Below, piece by piece: positions 1 to 7,959 of a stretch of 64,000 nucleotides of DNA; position 1 is the first letter of the stretch, and each line of letters begins with the position of its first letter. The stretch is from Kordiimonadaceae bacterium UBA4441. Lineage in GTDB: Bacteria > Pseudomonadota > Alphaproteobacteria > Sphingomonadales > Emcibacteraceae. The DNA lies in NCBI GenBank assembly GCA_002390425.1, contig DGPL01000029.1, positions 1 to 64,000 of the forward strand. Direction: 5' to 3'. Position numbers and translations under genes: made by a program. The notes under the pieces were generated by a model. The model did no database searches. It worked only from the letters and a program-made list of their open reading frames with translations, and was not told the origin of the DNA.

Positions 1-146
1 CTCAAATCATTTGATGAAGGACACATTCAGGGTTTTATAAAATAGTAGATACTGAAGACATTGAAGTATTGGTAACCGATACAGGTATATCTGACAAAAT
101 TGCGCAAAAATTAGAGCAATCTGGAATAGAATTGATCATTGCTTAA
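1..146 (+). pseudogene. DeoR-family (AgaR-like) regulator, C-terminal fragment with apparent frameshift
   Basis: The 3' end of a gene that enters from the left edge. The frame ending at the TAA at 144-146 gives the segment DIEVLVTDTGISDKI and ends in GIELIIA, which matches the C-terminal effector domain of DeoR-type sugar regulators such as AgaR. That frame has a stop at 15-17, while the likely upstream part (LKSFDEGHIQGF) lies in the frame of base 1, which stops at 43-45. One base appears to be missing between about 18 and 45; the GGG, TTTT and AAAA runs there are candidate sites. The position directly upstream of kbaZ and agaS fits a local repressor of the operon. Only about 48 residues are visible, so the family is inferred from a short stretch. 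The shift may be a sequencing error. Confidence 0.5.
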
Positions 147-160
147 GAATAGAGGCAGAA

Positions 161-1444
161 TTGAAATATTTAAAAAAAATAATTGAAGAAAATAGGCAAG
201 GAACACCGAAAGGTATTTATTCCGTTTGTTCTGCACATCCTCTTGTTATAGAGGCGGCGATGGAACATGCAAAAGAAGAAAAAACACCTTTATTAATAGA
301 GGCAACGGCAAATCAAGTTAATCAATTTGGTGGTTATACCGGTATGCGAGCAGAAGGGTTTTATGATTTTGTATGCGCGATAGCTTTGAAAGTGGGTTTC
401 CCACTTGAACATATAATTTTAGGCGGAGATCATTTAGGGCCAGTGTGTTGGAGTGGAGAAAACTCTTCGGATGCAATGGATAAAGCAGATGATCTTATAA
501 AAGAATATGTTGCCGCAGGTTTTAAAAAAATTCATCTTGATTGTAGCATGGAATGTGCAGATGATAATTCTCCCTTAAGCGATGAAATTATAGCAATGCG
601 GGCAGCGAGACTTTGTAAAATTGCGGAACATGAAGCACTTAAAAGGTTTGGTGAAAGTGATATTTTATATGTTATAGGAACAGAAGTACCACCACCCGGC
701 GGCACCAATGAAGAACTTACTGAGCTGGAAGTGACGAGCCCAGAACATGCCCTTAGAACATTAAATGTGCATAAAATTGCATTTAAAAATCAGGAATTAA
801 ATGAGGCATGGTCTCGCGTTATTGGCATTGTAGTGCAGCCTGGTGTTGAATTTAGTCACACTTCAATCGTACAATACCAACCTGATAAGGCGGCGAAACT
901 GAAAGGAGTGATCTCTTCTGAAGATAATATTGTTTTTGAAGCACATTCTACAGATTATCAATTACCAGAAAACTATAAGCGCTTAGTAGAAGACCATTTT
1001 GCTATTCTTAAAGTAGGGCCCCAACTCACGTATGCTATGAGAGAAGCACTTTATGCGCTTCATCAAATTGAAAAATATCTAGTAAATCAGGATGATCAAT
1101 CAAATCTATATGAAACTTGTGAACGAGAAATGATGGTATCGCCAAAAAATTGGCAAAAATTTTATTCTGGCTCAAAAGAAGAAGAAAAACTCCTAAGACA
1201 TTTTAGCTATAGTGATCGCATTCGATATTATTGGCCCAACAAAAAGGTCGAGGAAGCCGTAAGGTCATTAATTGATAACTTATCAGATCGCCCTATTCCT
1301 TTACCGCTATTAAGCCAATATATGCCAGAACAAAATATGGCGGTTTTAGAAGGAAAATTAAAAAATAAGCCGAAAGAATTAATAAAAGCAAAAATTAAGA
1401 CTGTACTGAAACATTATTCTTCAGCGTGCTATAGGAAGCATTAA
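161..1444 (+). CDS. kbaZ: KbaZ/GatZ-like D-tagatose-1,6-bisphosphate aldolase accessory subunit
   Basis: 427 residues, the usual length for the KbaZ/GatZ/AgaZ family, similar along its whole length. The N-terminal region (GIYSVCSAHPLVIEAA, ATANQVNQFGG) and the segment LGGDHLGP near residue 90 are characteristic. In E. coli, GatZ and KbaZ stabilise and activate the catalytic GatY/KbaY aldolase that splits tagatose-1,6-bisphosphate; an older proposal made AgaZ a tagatose-6-phosphate kinase. The protein is cytoplasmic. The start is TTG at 161, 14 bases after the upstream stop, behind a GAGG purine run at 152-155. It is the first of five tightly spaced genes. No catalytic kbaY is visible in the window, so either it lies elsewhere or this protein has another job here. 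Confidence 0.85.
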   Translation: MKYLKKIIEENRQGTPKGIYSVCSAHPLVIEAAMEHAKEEKTPLLIEATANQVNQFGGYTGMRAEGFYDFVCAIALKVGFPLEHIILGGDHLGPVCWSGENSSDAMDKADDLIKEYVAAGFKKIHLDCSMECADDNSPLSDEIIAMRAARLCKIAEHEALKRFGESDILYVIGTEVPPPGGTNEELTELEVTSPEHALRTLNVHKIAFKNQELNEAWSRVIGIVVQPGVEFSHTSIVQYQPDKAAKLKGVISSEDNIVFEAHSTDYQLPENYKRLVEDHFAILKVGPQLTYAMREALYALHQIEKYLVNQDDQSNLYETCEREMMVSPKNWQKFYSGSKEEEKLLRHFSYSDRIRYYWPNKKVEEAVRSLIDNLSDRPIPLPLLSQYMPEQNMAVLEGKLKNKPKELIKAKIKTVLKHYSSACYRKH

Positions 1445-1445
1445 A

Positions 1446-2573
1446 ATGACTAAAATACTTGGTTTCGAAGAAAATACCTTGCGGAGCCAGTCAGCATATT
1501 GGACGGCACGAGAAATTGAGCAGCAGCCCGATGTTTGGCAAAAAGTCGCAGATGATATAATTAAAAATCACTCAGGACTCGATGATTGGTTAAAATCTGC
1601 GCTATCGGATCCTTGTGGTAGAATAATATTAACGGGCGCGGGCACCTCAGCCTATGTCGGGGAGACGTTGGCCCCTTTTCTCTCAAAAGCACTTTCAAGA
1701 CCAGTTGAAGCAATAAGCACTACTGATATTGTTTCAGCACCGGAACAATATCTCATTAAAGTAAAGCCCACATTAGTTATTTCCTATGCAAGATCAGGGA
1801 ATAGTCCCGAGAGTGTAGCAGCGTGTCAATTATGTGATCAGTTGGTAGAGAACGCATATCATTTAATCATTACCTGTAATAAAGATGGTGCATTGGCGAA
1901 AGTCGATAATGCGAATAATGCAAAATATGTGCTGATGATGCCGGAAGAAACAAACGATAAAAGCTTTGCCATGACCAGTAGCTTTTCTTCAATGATGCTT
2001 GCGACCGCTTTAGTTTTTAAATCAAAAAACCAAAAACTCGATGAAGCCATAAATATTTCTAGATCAATTCTTAATACTGACTTTTTAAGAAAAGTTGAAA
2101 TATTAAGTCAAAAGCCATTTAGTCGTGTTGTATGTCTAGGTGCAGGAGGCCTATTGGGTATCGCACGAGAAGCATCATTAAAAATACTTGAACTTAGCAA
2201 TGGAAAGTTAGATTGTTATTTTGAAAGCCCGTTAGGTTTTAGACATGGACCAAAGCTCGTTGTTGATAAAAATACATTGGTGGTTCTACTGGGTAGTAAT
2301 AATGAATATACACAAAAATATGATCGTGACCTTTTGAAGGAAATTAAAGACGACAATATAGCAAAAAATATTGTTAATCTATTTGAAGAACTGGGAGTTA
2401 GAGAAAATGCTCTGGATGATATATGGGTGGCTTTTCCGTATATTTTATATTGCCAGATTTTTGCTTTTTATAAATCTTTAGCGCTTGACGTTACGCCTGA
2501 TAATCCATGCCCAACGGGTGAAGCGAATAGAGTTGTACAGGGCGTAAAAATCTATCCACATGGCGGTAAATAA
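1446..2573 (+). CDS. agaS: AgaS family D-galactosamine-6-phosphate deaminase/isomerase (SIS domains)
   Basis: 375 residues with two SIS sugar-phosphate-binding domains: the first begins around residue 58 (ILTGAGTSAYVGE), the second around residue 225 (CLGAGGLLGIAREASLK). This layout and the N-terminal SAYWTAREIEQQP segment match AgaS, which deaminates and isomerises galactosamine-6-phosphate to tagatose-6-phosphate. It starts one base after the kbaZ stop, with AGGAAG at 1433-1438 as likely ribosome-binding site. Placement between kbaZ and a ROK kinase and deacetylase supports the GalNAc assignment over the glucosamine one. A GlmS-like or general SIS isomerase is less likely because no glutaminase domain is present. 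Confidence 0.85.
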   Translation: MTKILGFEENTLRSQSAYWTAREIEQQPDVWQKVADDIIKNHSGLDDWLKSALSDPCGRIILTGAGTSAYVGETLAPFLSKALSRPVEAISTTDIVSAPEQYLIKVKPTLVISYARSGNSPESVAACQLCDQLVENAYHLIITCNKDGALAKVDNANNAKYVLMMPEETNDKSFAMTSSFSSMMLATALVFKSKNQKLDEAINISRSILNTDFLRKVEILSQKPFSRVVCLGAGGLLGIAREASLKILELSNGKLDCYFESPLGFRHGPKLVVDKNTLVVLLGSNNEYTQKYDRDLLKEIKDDNIAKNIVNLFEELGVRENALDDIWVAFPYILYCQIFAFYKSLALDVTPDNPCPTGEANRVVQGVKIYPHGGK

Positions 2574-2574
2574 A

Positions 2575-3480
2575 ATGATTTACGGTATTGATATTGGCGG
2601 GACTAAAATCGAGATCACGGTTTTTGATGAAAATATGCAGCAAAAGGATAATTGGCGTATTAATACGCCAACGGATTGTTACCAGGAATTCATTAGTGCG
2701 ATAAGTGACATGATATTTGAAGCTGATGGAAAATTTAAGTTAAAAGGCAAAGTAGGGATTGGAATGCCGGGCTTAAGTGATCAAAATGGATTATCATTAA
2801 GTGCTAATATATCCATTGCGAATGGTCAAAATGTAGCAAAAGATTTAGAAGATCGCATTCACCGTAAAGTGCTATGTGAAAATGATTGCCGTTGCTTTGC
2901 ACTTTCTGAAGCAAATGGCGGCGCAGGGTATGGTTATAAGAGTGTTTACTGCGCAATAATCGGAACGGGGGCCGCAGGCGGTTATGTGGTTAATAATGAA
3001 ATAGTACTAGGAAGGCAAAAGATTGCGGGAGAATACGGTCACCTTCAACTTCCAGCAGATTTGAAAGAAAAATATGATCTGCCTCTTCGTCAATGTGGTT
3101 GTGGATTACCAAATTGCTATGAAAGTTATGTTTCAGGGCCAGGAATAGAATTTATTTATTCTCATATAACGGGTAAAAATTCTAAGGTGCCAGATATTGT
3201 GAAAGAATGGCGAACTCAATCAAAAGAAGCTCTTAAGGTCTTTGACTGTTATATGGACATTCTTGGCTCGTGTTTTTCAAATATTATTCTTAATTATGAC
3301 CCTCATGCTATTATACTTGGCGGGGGTATATCGCTTATCGATGAAATCGTTGAAGGATTAGCAGTGAATATTAATAGTCATTTGTTCAAAGGGTTTAGTG
3401 CCCCACCAATTTATAAAGCAAAATTTGGTGATGCTAGTGGTGCCCGCGGTGCAGCGTTATTAGCAATGGGGAAAGACTAA
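2575..3480 (+). CDS. ROK-family amino-sugar kinase (probable N-acetylgalactosamine/N-acetylglucosamine kinase)
   Basis: About 301 residues from ATG 2575. The N-terminus MIYGIDIGGTKIE is the ROK phosphate-binding loop. A zinc-binding signature (GH, then CGCGLPNC, then YESY) lies around residues 150-190, and ILGGGIS in the C-terminal lobe. ROK kinases of this type phosphorylate N-acetylhexosamines in the cytoplasm before deacetylation. An alternative ATG at 2560 overlaps agaS by 14 bases and adds MAVNK; I prefer 2575 because homologues begin at this loop and a GGCGG stretch lies 8 bases upstream. By context it is the GalNAc kinase (AgaK type), but substrate choice between GalNAc and GlcNAc cannot be read from sequence. 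Confidence 0.85.
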   Translation: MIYGIDIGGTKIEITVFDENMQQKDNWRINTPTDCYQEFISAISDMIFEADGKFKLKGKVGIGMPGLSDQNGLSLSANISIANGQNVAKDLEDRIHRKVLCENDCRCFALSEANGGAGYGYKSVYCAIIGTGAAGGYVVNNEIVLGRQKIAGEYGHLQLPADLKEKYDLPLRQCGCGLPNCYESYVSGPGIEFIYSHITGKNSKVPDIVKEWRTQSKEALKVFDCYMDILGSCFSNIILNYDPHAIILGGGISLIDEIVEGLAVNINSHLFKGFSAPPIYKAKFGDASGARGAALLAMGKD

Positions 3481-4652
3481 TGCATGATCCTTATTATATT
3501 TGCAGCAAACTCATTATTGGGGAAAGAGAGAATTATGAAGATCATGCGGTTCTTATTGAAAGTGGGAAAATAAAAAAAATTACAAAAAGCCCTAACCAGG
3601 GTATTAAATCAATTTATTATAAAGATGCTATTGTCATTCCAGGATTAATTGATTTGCACATTCATGGGCGTGATGGCTGCGATGTTATGGACGGCACTAT
3701 AAATTCATTGGATAAGATTTCGATGTCACTTGCCCAACACGGCGTTACAGGGTTTCTTGCGACGACGGTGACCAGTACATGGGAAAAAACCCTGCAAGCT
3801 TTTAATGCAATAGGTGTTGCAGCACAGACCAAAATGAGTGGCGCTGCGGTATTAGGTGGATATAGTGAGGGATTATTTTTTACCAAAGACCATAAAGGTG
3901 CTCACGACGATCAGTTTTTTCTAGATCTTACAGTTGAGAGAGTTGATGCAATGATTGAAGCCACCAAAGGAGCTTTAAAGGTCATTGCCTTAGCGCCAGA
4001 AATTGAAAATTCTGTCAAAGTGACTAAGCACATTACGGCGCAGAATGTACAAGTGATGGTGGGGCATACAAATGCCACTTATCAGGAAACCATAGATGTG
4101 ATTGATGCAGGTGCCAGCGGGGGTGTACATGTTTTTAATGGTATGCGTGGAATTCATCATCGTGAGCCAGGCTGTACGGGTGCGGTATTAACAAAGGATT
4201 GTTGCGTTGAAGTAATTGCAGATGGCGTTCATTTACATCCGGCAATTTTGGATTTGATTTATAAGGTGAAACCTGTTGAAGATATCAACCTCATAAGCGA
4301 TTGTATTAATGCTGGCGGAATGCCTGATGGTACCTATCGTTTAGGCGAATTAGACGTAAAAGTAGAAAATGGGATAGCGAGAACGAATGAGGGCTCCCTT
4401 GCCGGAAGTACATTAACATTAGAAAAAGCGGTACATAATATGTCTAATCTTGCTGGGATAGAATTTCGAGATGCCGTTCATATGGCTAGCCTTTCTCCCG
4501 CCAAATTTCTTAAGTTAGAAAAAACGAAGGGCAGTATTAAAGAAGAAAAGGATGCGGACCTTTGTATTTTAGGAAGTGAGGGTGAAGTTATTATGACGGT
4601 GATTAATGGCGAGATTGTATATCAAAATGACAATTTCAAGATGAGGGATTAA
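3480..4652 (+). CDS. nagA: N-acetylhexosamine-6-phosphate deacetylase (NagA/AgaA family)
   Basis: 390 residues, normal NagA length. Amidohydrolase features: the metal-site pair H60-x-H62 in LIDLHIHGRDG, an acidic site in GGYSEGLFF, histidines in VMVGHTNATYQE and GGVHVFNGMRG, and a late LISDCINAGGMPDG loop holding the catalytic aspartate. It removes acetate from GlcNAc-6-P or GalNAc-6-P in the cytoplasm. Its ATG overlaps the kinase stop by one base (TAATG), a sign of translational coupling. With AgaS as neighbour it probably acts as GalNAc-6-phosphate deacetylase; the symbol nagA denotes the family only. Confidence 0.88.
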   Translation: MHDPYYICSKLIIGERENYEDHAVLIESGKIKKITKSPNQGIKSIYYKDAIVIPGLIDLHIHGRDGCDVMDGTINSLDKISMSLAQHGVTGFLATTVTSTWEKTLQAFNAIGVAAQTKMSGAAVLGGYSEGLFFTKDHKGAHDDQFFLDLTVERVDAMIEATKGALKVIALAPEIENSVKVTKHITAQNVQVMVGHTNATYQETIDVIDAGASGGVHVFNGMRGIHHREPGCTGAVLTKDCCVEVIADGVHLHPAILDLIYKVKPVEDINLISDCINAGGMPDGTYRLGELDVKVENGIARTNEGSLAGSTLTLEKAVHNMSNLAGIEFRDAVHMASLSPAKFLKLEKTKGSIKEEKDADLCILGSEGEVIMTVINGEIVYQNDNFKMRD

Positions 4653-4656
4653 ATTT

Positions 4657-5964
4657 ATGAATGTATCGAATGTGCCTGAACAAAATAGCAATAATTCTAT
4701 CGTTCCAATGATCATTATAGGGCTTTTGTTTTTTATTTTTGGCTTTGTGACCTGGCTTAATGGATCGCTTATTCCCTTTTTACGGATCATATGTGATTTA
4801 AGTGATTTTCAAGCTCTTTTTGTAACTTTTGCTTTTTATATTTCTTATACTGTGATGGCATTGCCGATGGCGGCCATTTTAAACAAAACAGGGTACCGTA
4901 ACGGTATGGCCATTGGGTTGGCAATTATGTCTAGTGGTGCACTTTTGTTCATACCCGCAGCCTTAAGCGCGAATTATATTTTATTTTTAATTGCGCTTTT
5001 TGTGCTTGGAACCGGCTTAACAATATTACAAACAGCCTCTAATCCTTATGTGGTCTTTATTGGTCCCATTGAAAGTGCGGCTAGACGTATTGCCGTAATG
5101 GGGGTTATTAACAAATTCGCAGGAGTTGTCGTACCCGTTGTTTTTGCGGCCCTGATTTTGTCTGATTTAGGGGATGCGTCCGATTTAACGTCGCGTCAAT
5201 TAAGTGAAGTTGAAATTACAGCACTTTCAGAAAGATTAATACTGCCTTATATTTATATGGCATGTGCTTTGATTATGTTAATTGGATTGGTCTATTTTTC
5301 TAATTTGCCAACTATAAGTGAAAACAGTAACGCCCATGACACTGAAGATGATCGTAAAAGTATTTTTGCATATCCACAAATCATACTTGGAGCGATTGCA
5401 CTTTTTGCAAATATAGGAATGGAAGTTATCGCCGGAGATACAATAGGCTTATATGGTGCCCGAGAAAACCTCCCCCATTTTGCGACACTTACATCCTATA
5501 CTATGATCTTTATGTTGGTCGGATATTTTGTTGGCATATTCACAATTCCAAAATATATGTCGCAAAGTCAGGCGTTATATTTTTCCGCCATAACTGGTTT
5601 TCTTTGCATTATTTGCATCTCTTTGAGTTCAGAAAATTCAAATAGTGTAACCCACACTCTTTGGGGTTGGACGGGTCTTCCGCTTCTCCCTAATCCTATT
5701 TTCTTTGTTGCGACAATGGGAACGGCAAACGCCCTCGTTTGGCCAGCGATATGGCCCCTTGCGCTTAAAGGACTTGGCAAATTTACGCCACTTGGTTCAG
5801 CCCTGTTGGTAATGAGTGTATCAGGCGGGGCCATTATTCCTCTAGTGTTTGGAAAAATTGTTGATATGACCGATAATTTTCAAATGGCTTATTTAATTGG
5901 AATTCCGTGCTACTTACTGATTTTCTTATATGCATATAAAGGCCATAAAATGCGTCATTGGTAA
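4657..5964 (+). CDS. FHS-type MFS amino-sugar permease (NagP/AgaP-like)
   Basis: 435 residues with about twelve hydrophobic segments. The N-terminus (LLFFIFGFVTWLNGSLIPFL) and the LQTASNPYVVFIGP segment are typical of the fucose-galactose-glucose:proton symporter branch of the major facilitator superfamily, which includes the NagP and AgaP permeases of marine bacteria. It would carry the free N-acetyl sugar across the inner membrane, consistent with the operon having a kinase rather than a PTS. It starts 4 bases after the deacetylase stop; GAGGG at 4645-4649 overlaps that stop codon region. It is the last gene before a strong terminator. Confidence 0.85.
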   Translation: MNVSNVPEQNSNNSIVPMIIIGLLFFIFGFVTWLNGSLIPFLRIICDLSDFQALFVTFAFYISYTVMALPMAAILNKTGYRNGMAIGLAIMSSGALLFIPAALSANYILFLIALFVLGTGLTILQTASNPYVVFIGPIESAARRIAVMGVINKFAGVVVPVVFAALILSDLGDASDLTSRQLSEVEITALSERLILPYIYMACALIMLIGLVYFSNLPTISENSNAHDTEDDRKSIFAYPQIILGAIALFANIGMEVIAGDTIGLYGARENLPHFATLTSYTMIFMLVGYFVGIFTIPKYMSQSQALYFSAITGFLCIICISLSSENSNSVTHTLWGWTGLPLLPNPIFFVATMGTANALVWPAIWPLALKGLGKFTPLGSALLVMSVSGGAIIPLVFGKIVDMTDNFQMAYLIGIPCYLLIFLYAYKGHKMRHW

Positions 5965-5983
5965 TCGTTAGCGTTTTAACCTA

Positions 5984-6012
5984 AAAAACCACTCTATATT
6001 AGAGTGGTTTTT
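5984..6012. terminator. Bidirectional intrinsic terminator
   Basis: A 12-bp perfect stem (5984-5995 with 6001-6012) flanked by A-run and T-run, with a 5-base loop. It lies between convergent genes (permease on plus, NTF2-like protein on minus) and would work in both directions. Confidence 0.85.
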
Positions 6013-6052
6013 CAAATTTCATCTTATAAAGTTTGATTCTAATGATCAGATT

Positions 6053-6526
6053 TTAAGGTTGATAAGGTAAAGATGAATGATGATGAATGATACGTAATGT
6101 TCCATTCTCATCTTTCTTGTAACCCCAACTTTTATCAACTGTGGTCACATTACCGTCTTTATCCGTTAAAGAAATCCAACCCATCCACATTGCAACATCA
6201 CCCTCAATGAAGCTCGCTGATGTAACAGATTCGCAATGGCGCCATCCCTTGATGCCAAAACCACCATCTAGCGGGAAATTGTCATCATGGCCAACAAAGT
6301 ATGATAAAGCCCCTTCTTTTGTCGGGCGGAATGTTTGGTCACCACTTGCTAATGTTGGTTTGAAAAGCACAGGCCCAAGATTATAGCCATATGCAGAATC
6401 GAGAACATTAATTGCCACTGCTCTTGCTTCATCGATGCCACCTTCTTCATACGCTTTAGAGACTGCAATTAAGGCATCTCCCCAAGCTACACGGGCTTGT
6501 ACTAAATCAGTTTCAGTAATAGACAT
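6053..6526 (-). CDS. NTF2/SnoaL-like protein (CaMKII-association-domain type)
   Basis: 157 residues with no signal peptide. The C-terminal segment (VDKSWGYKKDENGTLRI followed by IHHHSSLPY) is the typical end of SnoaL/CaMKII-association-type NTF2-fold proteins, in which the W...DG.W.I.HHHSS pattern lines the last strand. Such proteins are small cytoplasmic dimers and many have no known substrate. AAGGAAA lies just upstream of the ATG. It is monocistronic, between a terminator and a LysR gene on the same strand. Function unknown; no catalytic residue can be assigned with confidence. Confidence 0.6.
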   Translation of the reverse strand: MSITETDLVQARVAWGDALIAVSKAYEEGGIDEARAVAINVLDSAYGYNLGPVLFKPTLASGDQTFRPTKEGALSYFVGHDDNFPLDGGFGIKGWRHCESVTSASFIEGDVAMWMGWISLTDKDGNVTTVDKSWGYKKDENGTLRIIHHHSSLPYQP

Positions 6527-6689
6527 TACATTTTCCTTTCATTTACAATTGTACGGTTTTTATTACTGCATTTTATATATGTCTTCTTAATGATAAAACA
6601 ATTTACATTTTTTCCGAATTTCTGATAGATTTTAACTATCACCTGGTATTGTAAATAAGAAACGTCCCACAATTGGAAAGAGGTTTATT

Positions 6690-7628
6690 TCAATTTTTTA
6701 TATTTAAATAGTCAGATAATCGTTTTTCACATAGTGAACGGATAAAGGCGGCGAGTTCTTTATAAAGATGCCTTTGCGGTGCGCTAGGACGCCAAGCGAG
6801 AACAACCTCTCTATCCTCTGTTGTGTCTTGTAGTTCAAGGACGGCCACATCGTTCCTTGGTTCGATTTCTGAGCGCACATAAAGAGCTGGCAAAAATGCA
6901 ATGCCGACACCTGTTCCAATCATTTGCCTAACAGTATCAAGGCTTGTACCTTCGTAATCGCGAAGTATTCTGGCACCATATTTATTAGCAAGTCCCTGCA
7001 TTTGTTCAAAAATTCTGTGACGTTCTTCAATTGCAAGAAGTCTTTGGCCGGCGATGTCTTTAGAATTGACCTTTTTTTGTTTTACCAAATCGTGGTCAGG
7101 GGCGACACATAATCGAAATGGTTCACCAAATAAAGGTTCAACGGTTAAGCCTGATACATCCAATGGTAGCGTCGTAAAAATGAGATCAAACCTACCGTCT
7201 AATAACCCATTTTCGATTTCTCTCGGTGAATCTTCACGAATAAATAGGCGTAAATTTGGATAAGTTTTATGAATGTCGGGAATTATGTCAGGCAAAATAT
7301 AGGGACCTAATGTCGGTGGCACGCCCAAGCGGTGAATGCCTGCCCCACTATCAAGAGAAAATCGCGCGACATCACGAATGGATTTTACTTCGTCTAGCAT
7401 TAAATCAATATGAGGTTGCATTGCTCTAGCCGCAGCAGTCGGAAGGGCACCCGTTCTTGAGCGCTCTAAAAGTGTAAGACCTAAGTTTTCTTCAAGTGTG
7501 GCGATTTGTGCCGTAATGGTCGGCTGCGAAACATTTAAAGAGAGAGCTGCTTGGCGAAAGCTTTTCAGCTCGATAACCGTTTTCAGATATTTGAGTTGTT
7601 TAATGGTAGGATGGCCAATTTGCATCAT
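6690..7628 (-). CDS. OxyR-like LysR-family transcriptional regulator lacking the redox cysteines
   Basis: 312 residues. The winged helix-turn-helix at residues 6-65 (TIKQLKYLKTV, SQPTITAQIATLE) and the whole effector domain follow OxyR. Aligning LLAIEERHRIFEQMQGLA with the OxyR redox loop puts R205 and A214 where the peroxide-sensing cysteines (199 and 208 in E. coli) should be, so a disulfide switch is not possible in the usual way. It is divergent from the SulP transporter gene, 331 bases from that gene's likely start, which suggests that it controls this gene. The ligand is unknown; bicarbonate, sulfate or another anion is only a guess from the neighbour. Confidence 0.85.
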   Translation of the reverse strand: MMQIGHPTIKQLKYLKTVIELKSFRQAALSLNVSQPTITAQIATLEENLGLTLLERSRTGALPTAAARAMQPHIDLMLDEVKSIRDVARFSLDSGAGIHRLGVPPTLGPYILPDIIPDIHKTYPNLRLFIREDSPREIENGLLDGRFDLIFTTLPLDVSGLTVEPLFGEPFRLCVAPDHDLVKQKKVNSKDIAGQRLLAIEERHRIFEQMQGLANKYGARILRDYEGTSLDTVRQMIGTGVGIAFLPALYVRSEIEPRNDVAVLELQDTTEDREVVLAWRPSAPQRHLYKELAAFIRSLCEKRLSDYLNIKN

Positions 7629-7959
7629 GTAGCTTCCTTAAATGATGTGATAGATAAAATCTATTGGAAATTCGGAAAAATAGCAAATTGTATTATCATG
7701 ATGGAACGCATATATCATGTAATAATGTTTTACATCCGAAGCGTTAAACTAATTAAAAATAAGAATGCAGGGGCGTAAAATTGGTAGGAAAAGATATTGG
7801 AGGTGCTTTAAAACTTTCAATTATTGTGTTTTCAAAGATTATTCAGACCAAATTCTGGAAACTAACAAAACACATTAGCGAATTTATTTCGCTTAATATG
7901 ATGAAAATAAAATAATTTAGTTTTCATCAAAACTACAAATTTAAATGAGGGTACTAAAC
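7629..7959. promoter_or_regulatory. Divergent intergenic region between LysR gene and SulP gene
   Basis: About 330 bases without a convincing gene. It holds an imperfect inverted repeat at 7691-7726 (TATTATCATGAT facing ATCATGTAATAAT), of the size and spacing of LysR-type sites, and a small inverted repeat AGCGAA/TTCGCT at 7877-7882 and 7888-7893. AT-rich blocks follow up to 7940. Both promoters must lie here; exact -10 and -35 boxes are not clear. Confidence 0.4.

Noticed and set aside
5568..5834. Antisense frame over the FHS permease gene and similar frames over other genes
   Set aside because: They mirror the codon structure of well-supported genes on the other strand and match no family.
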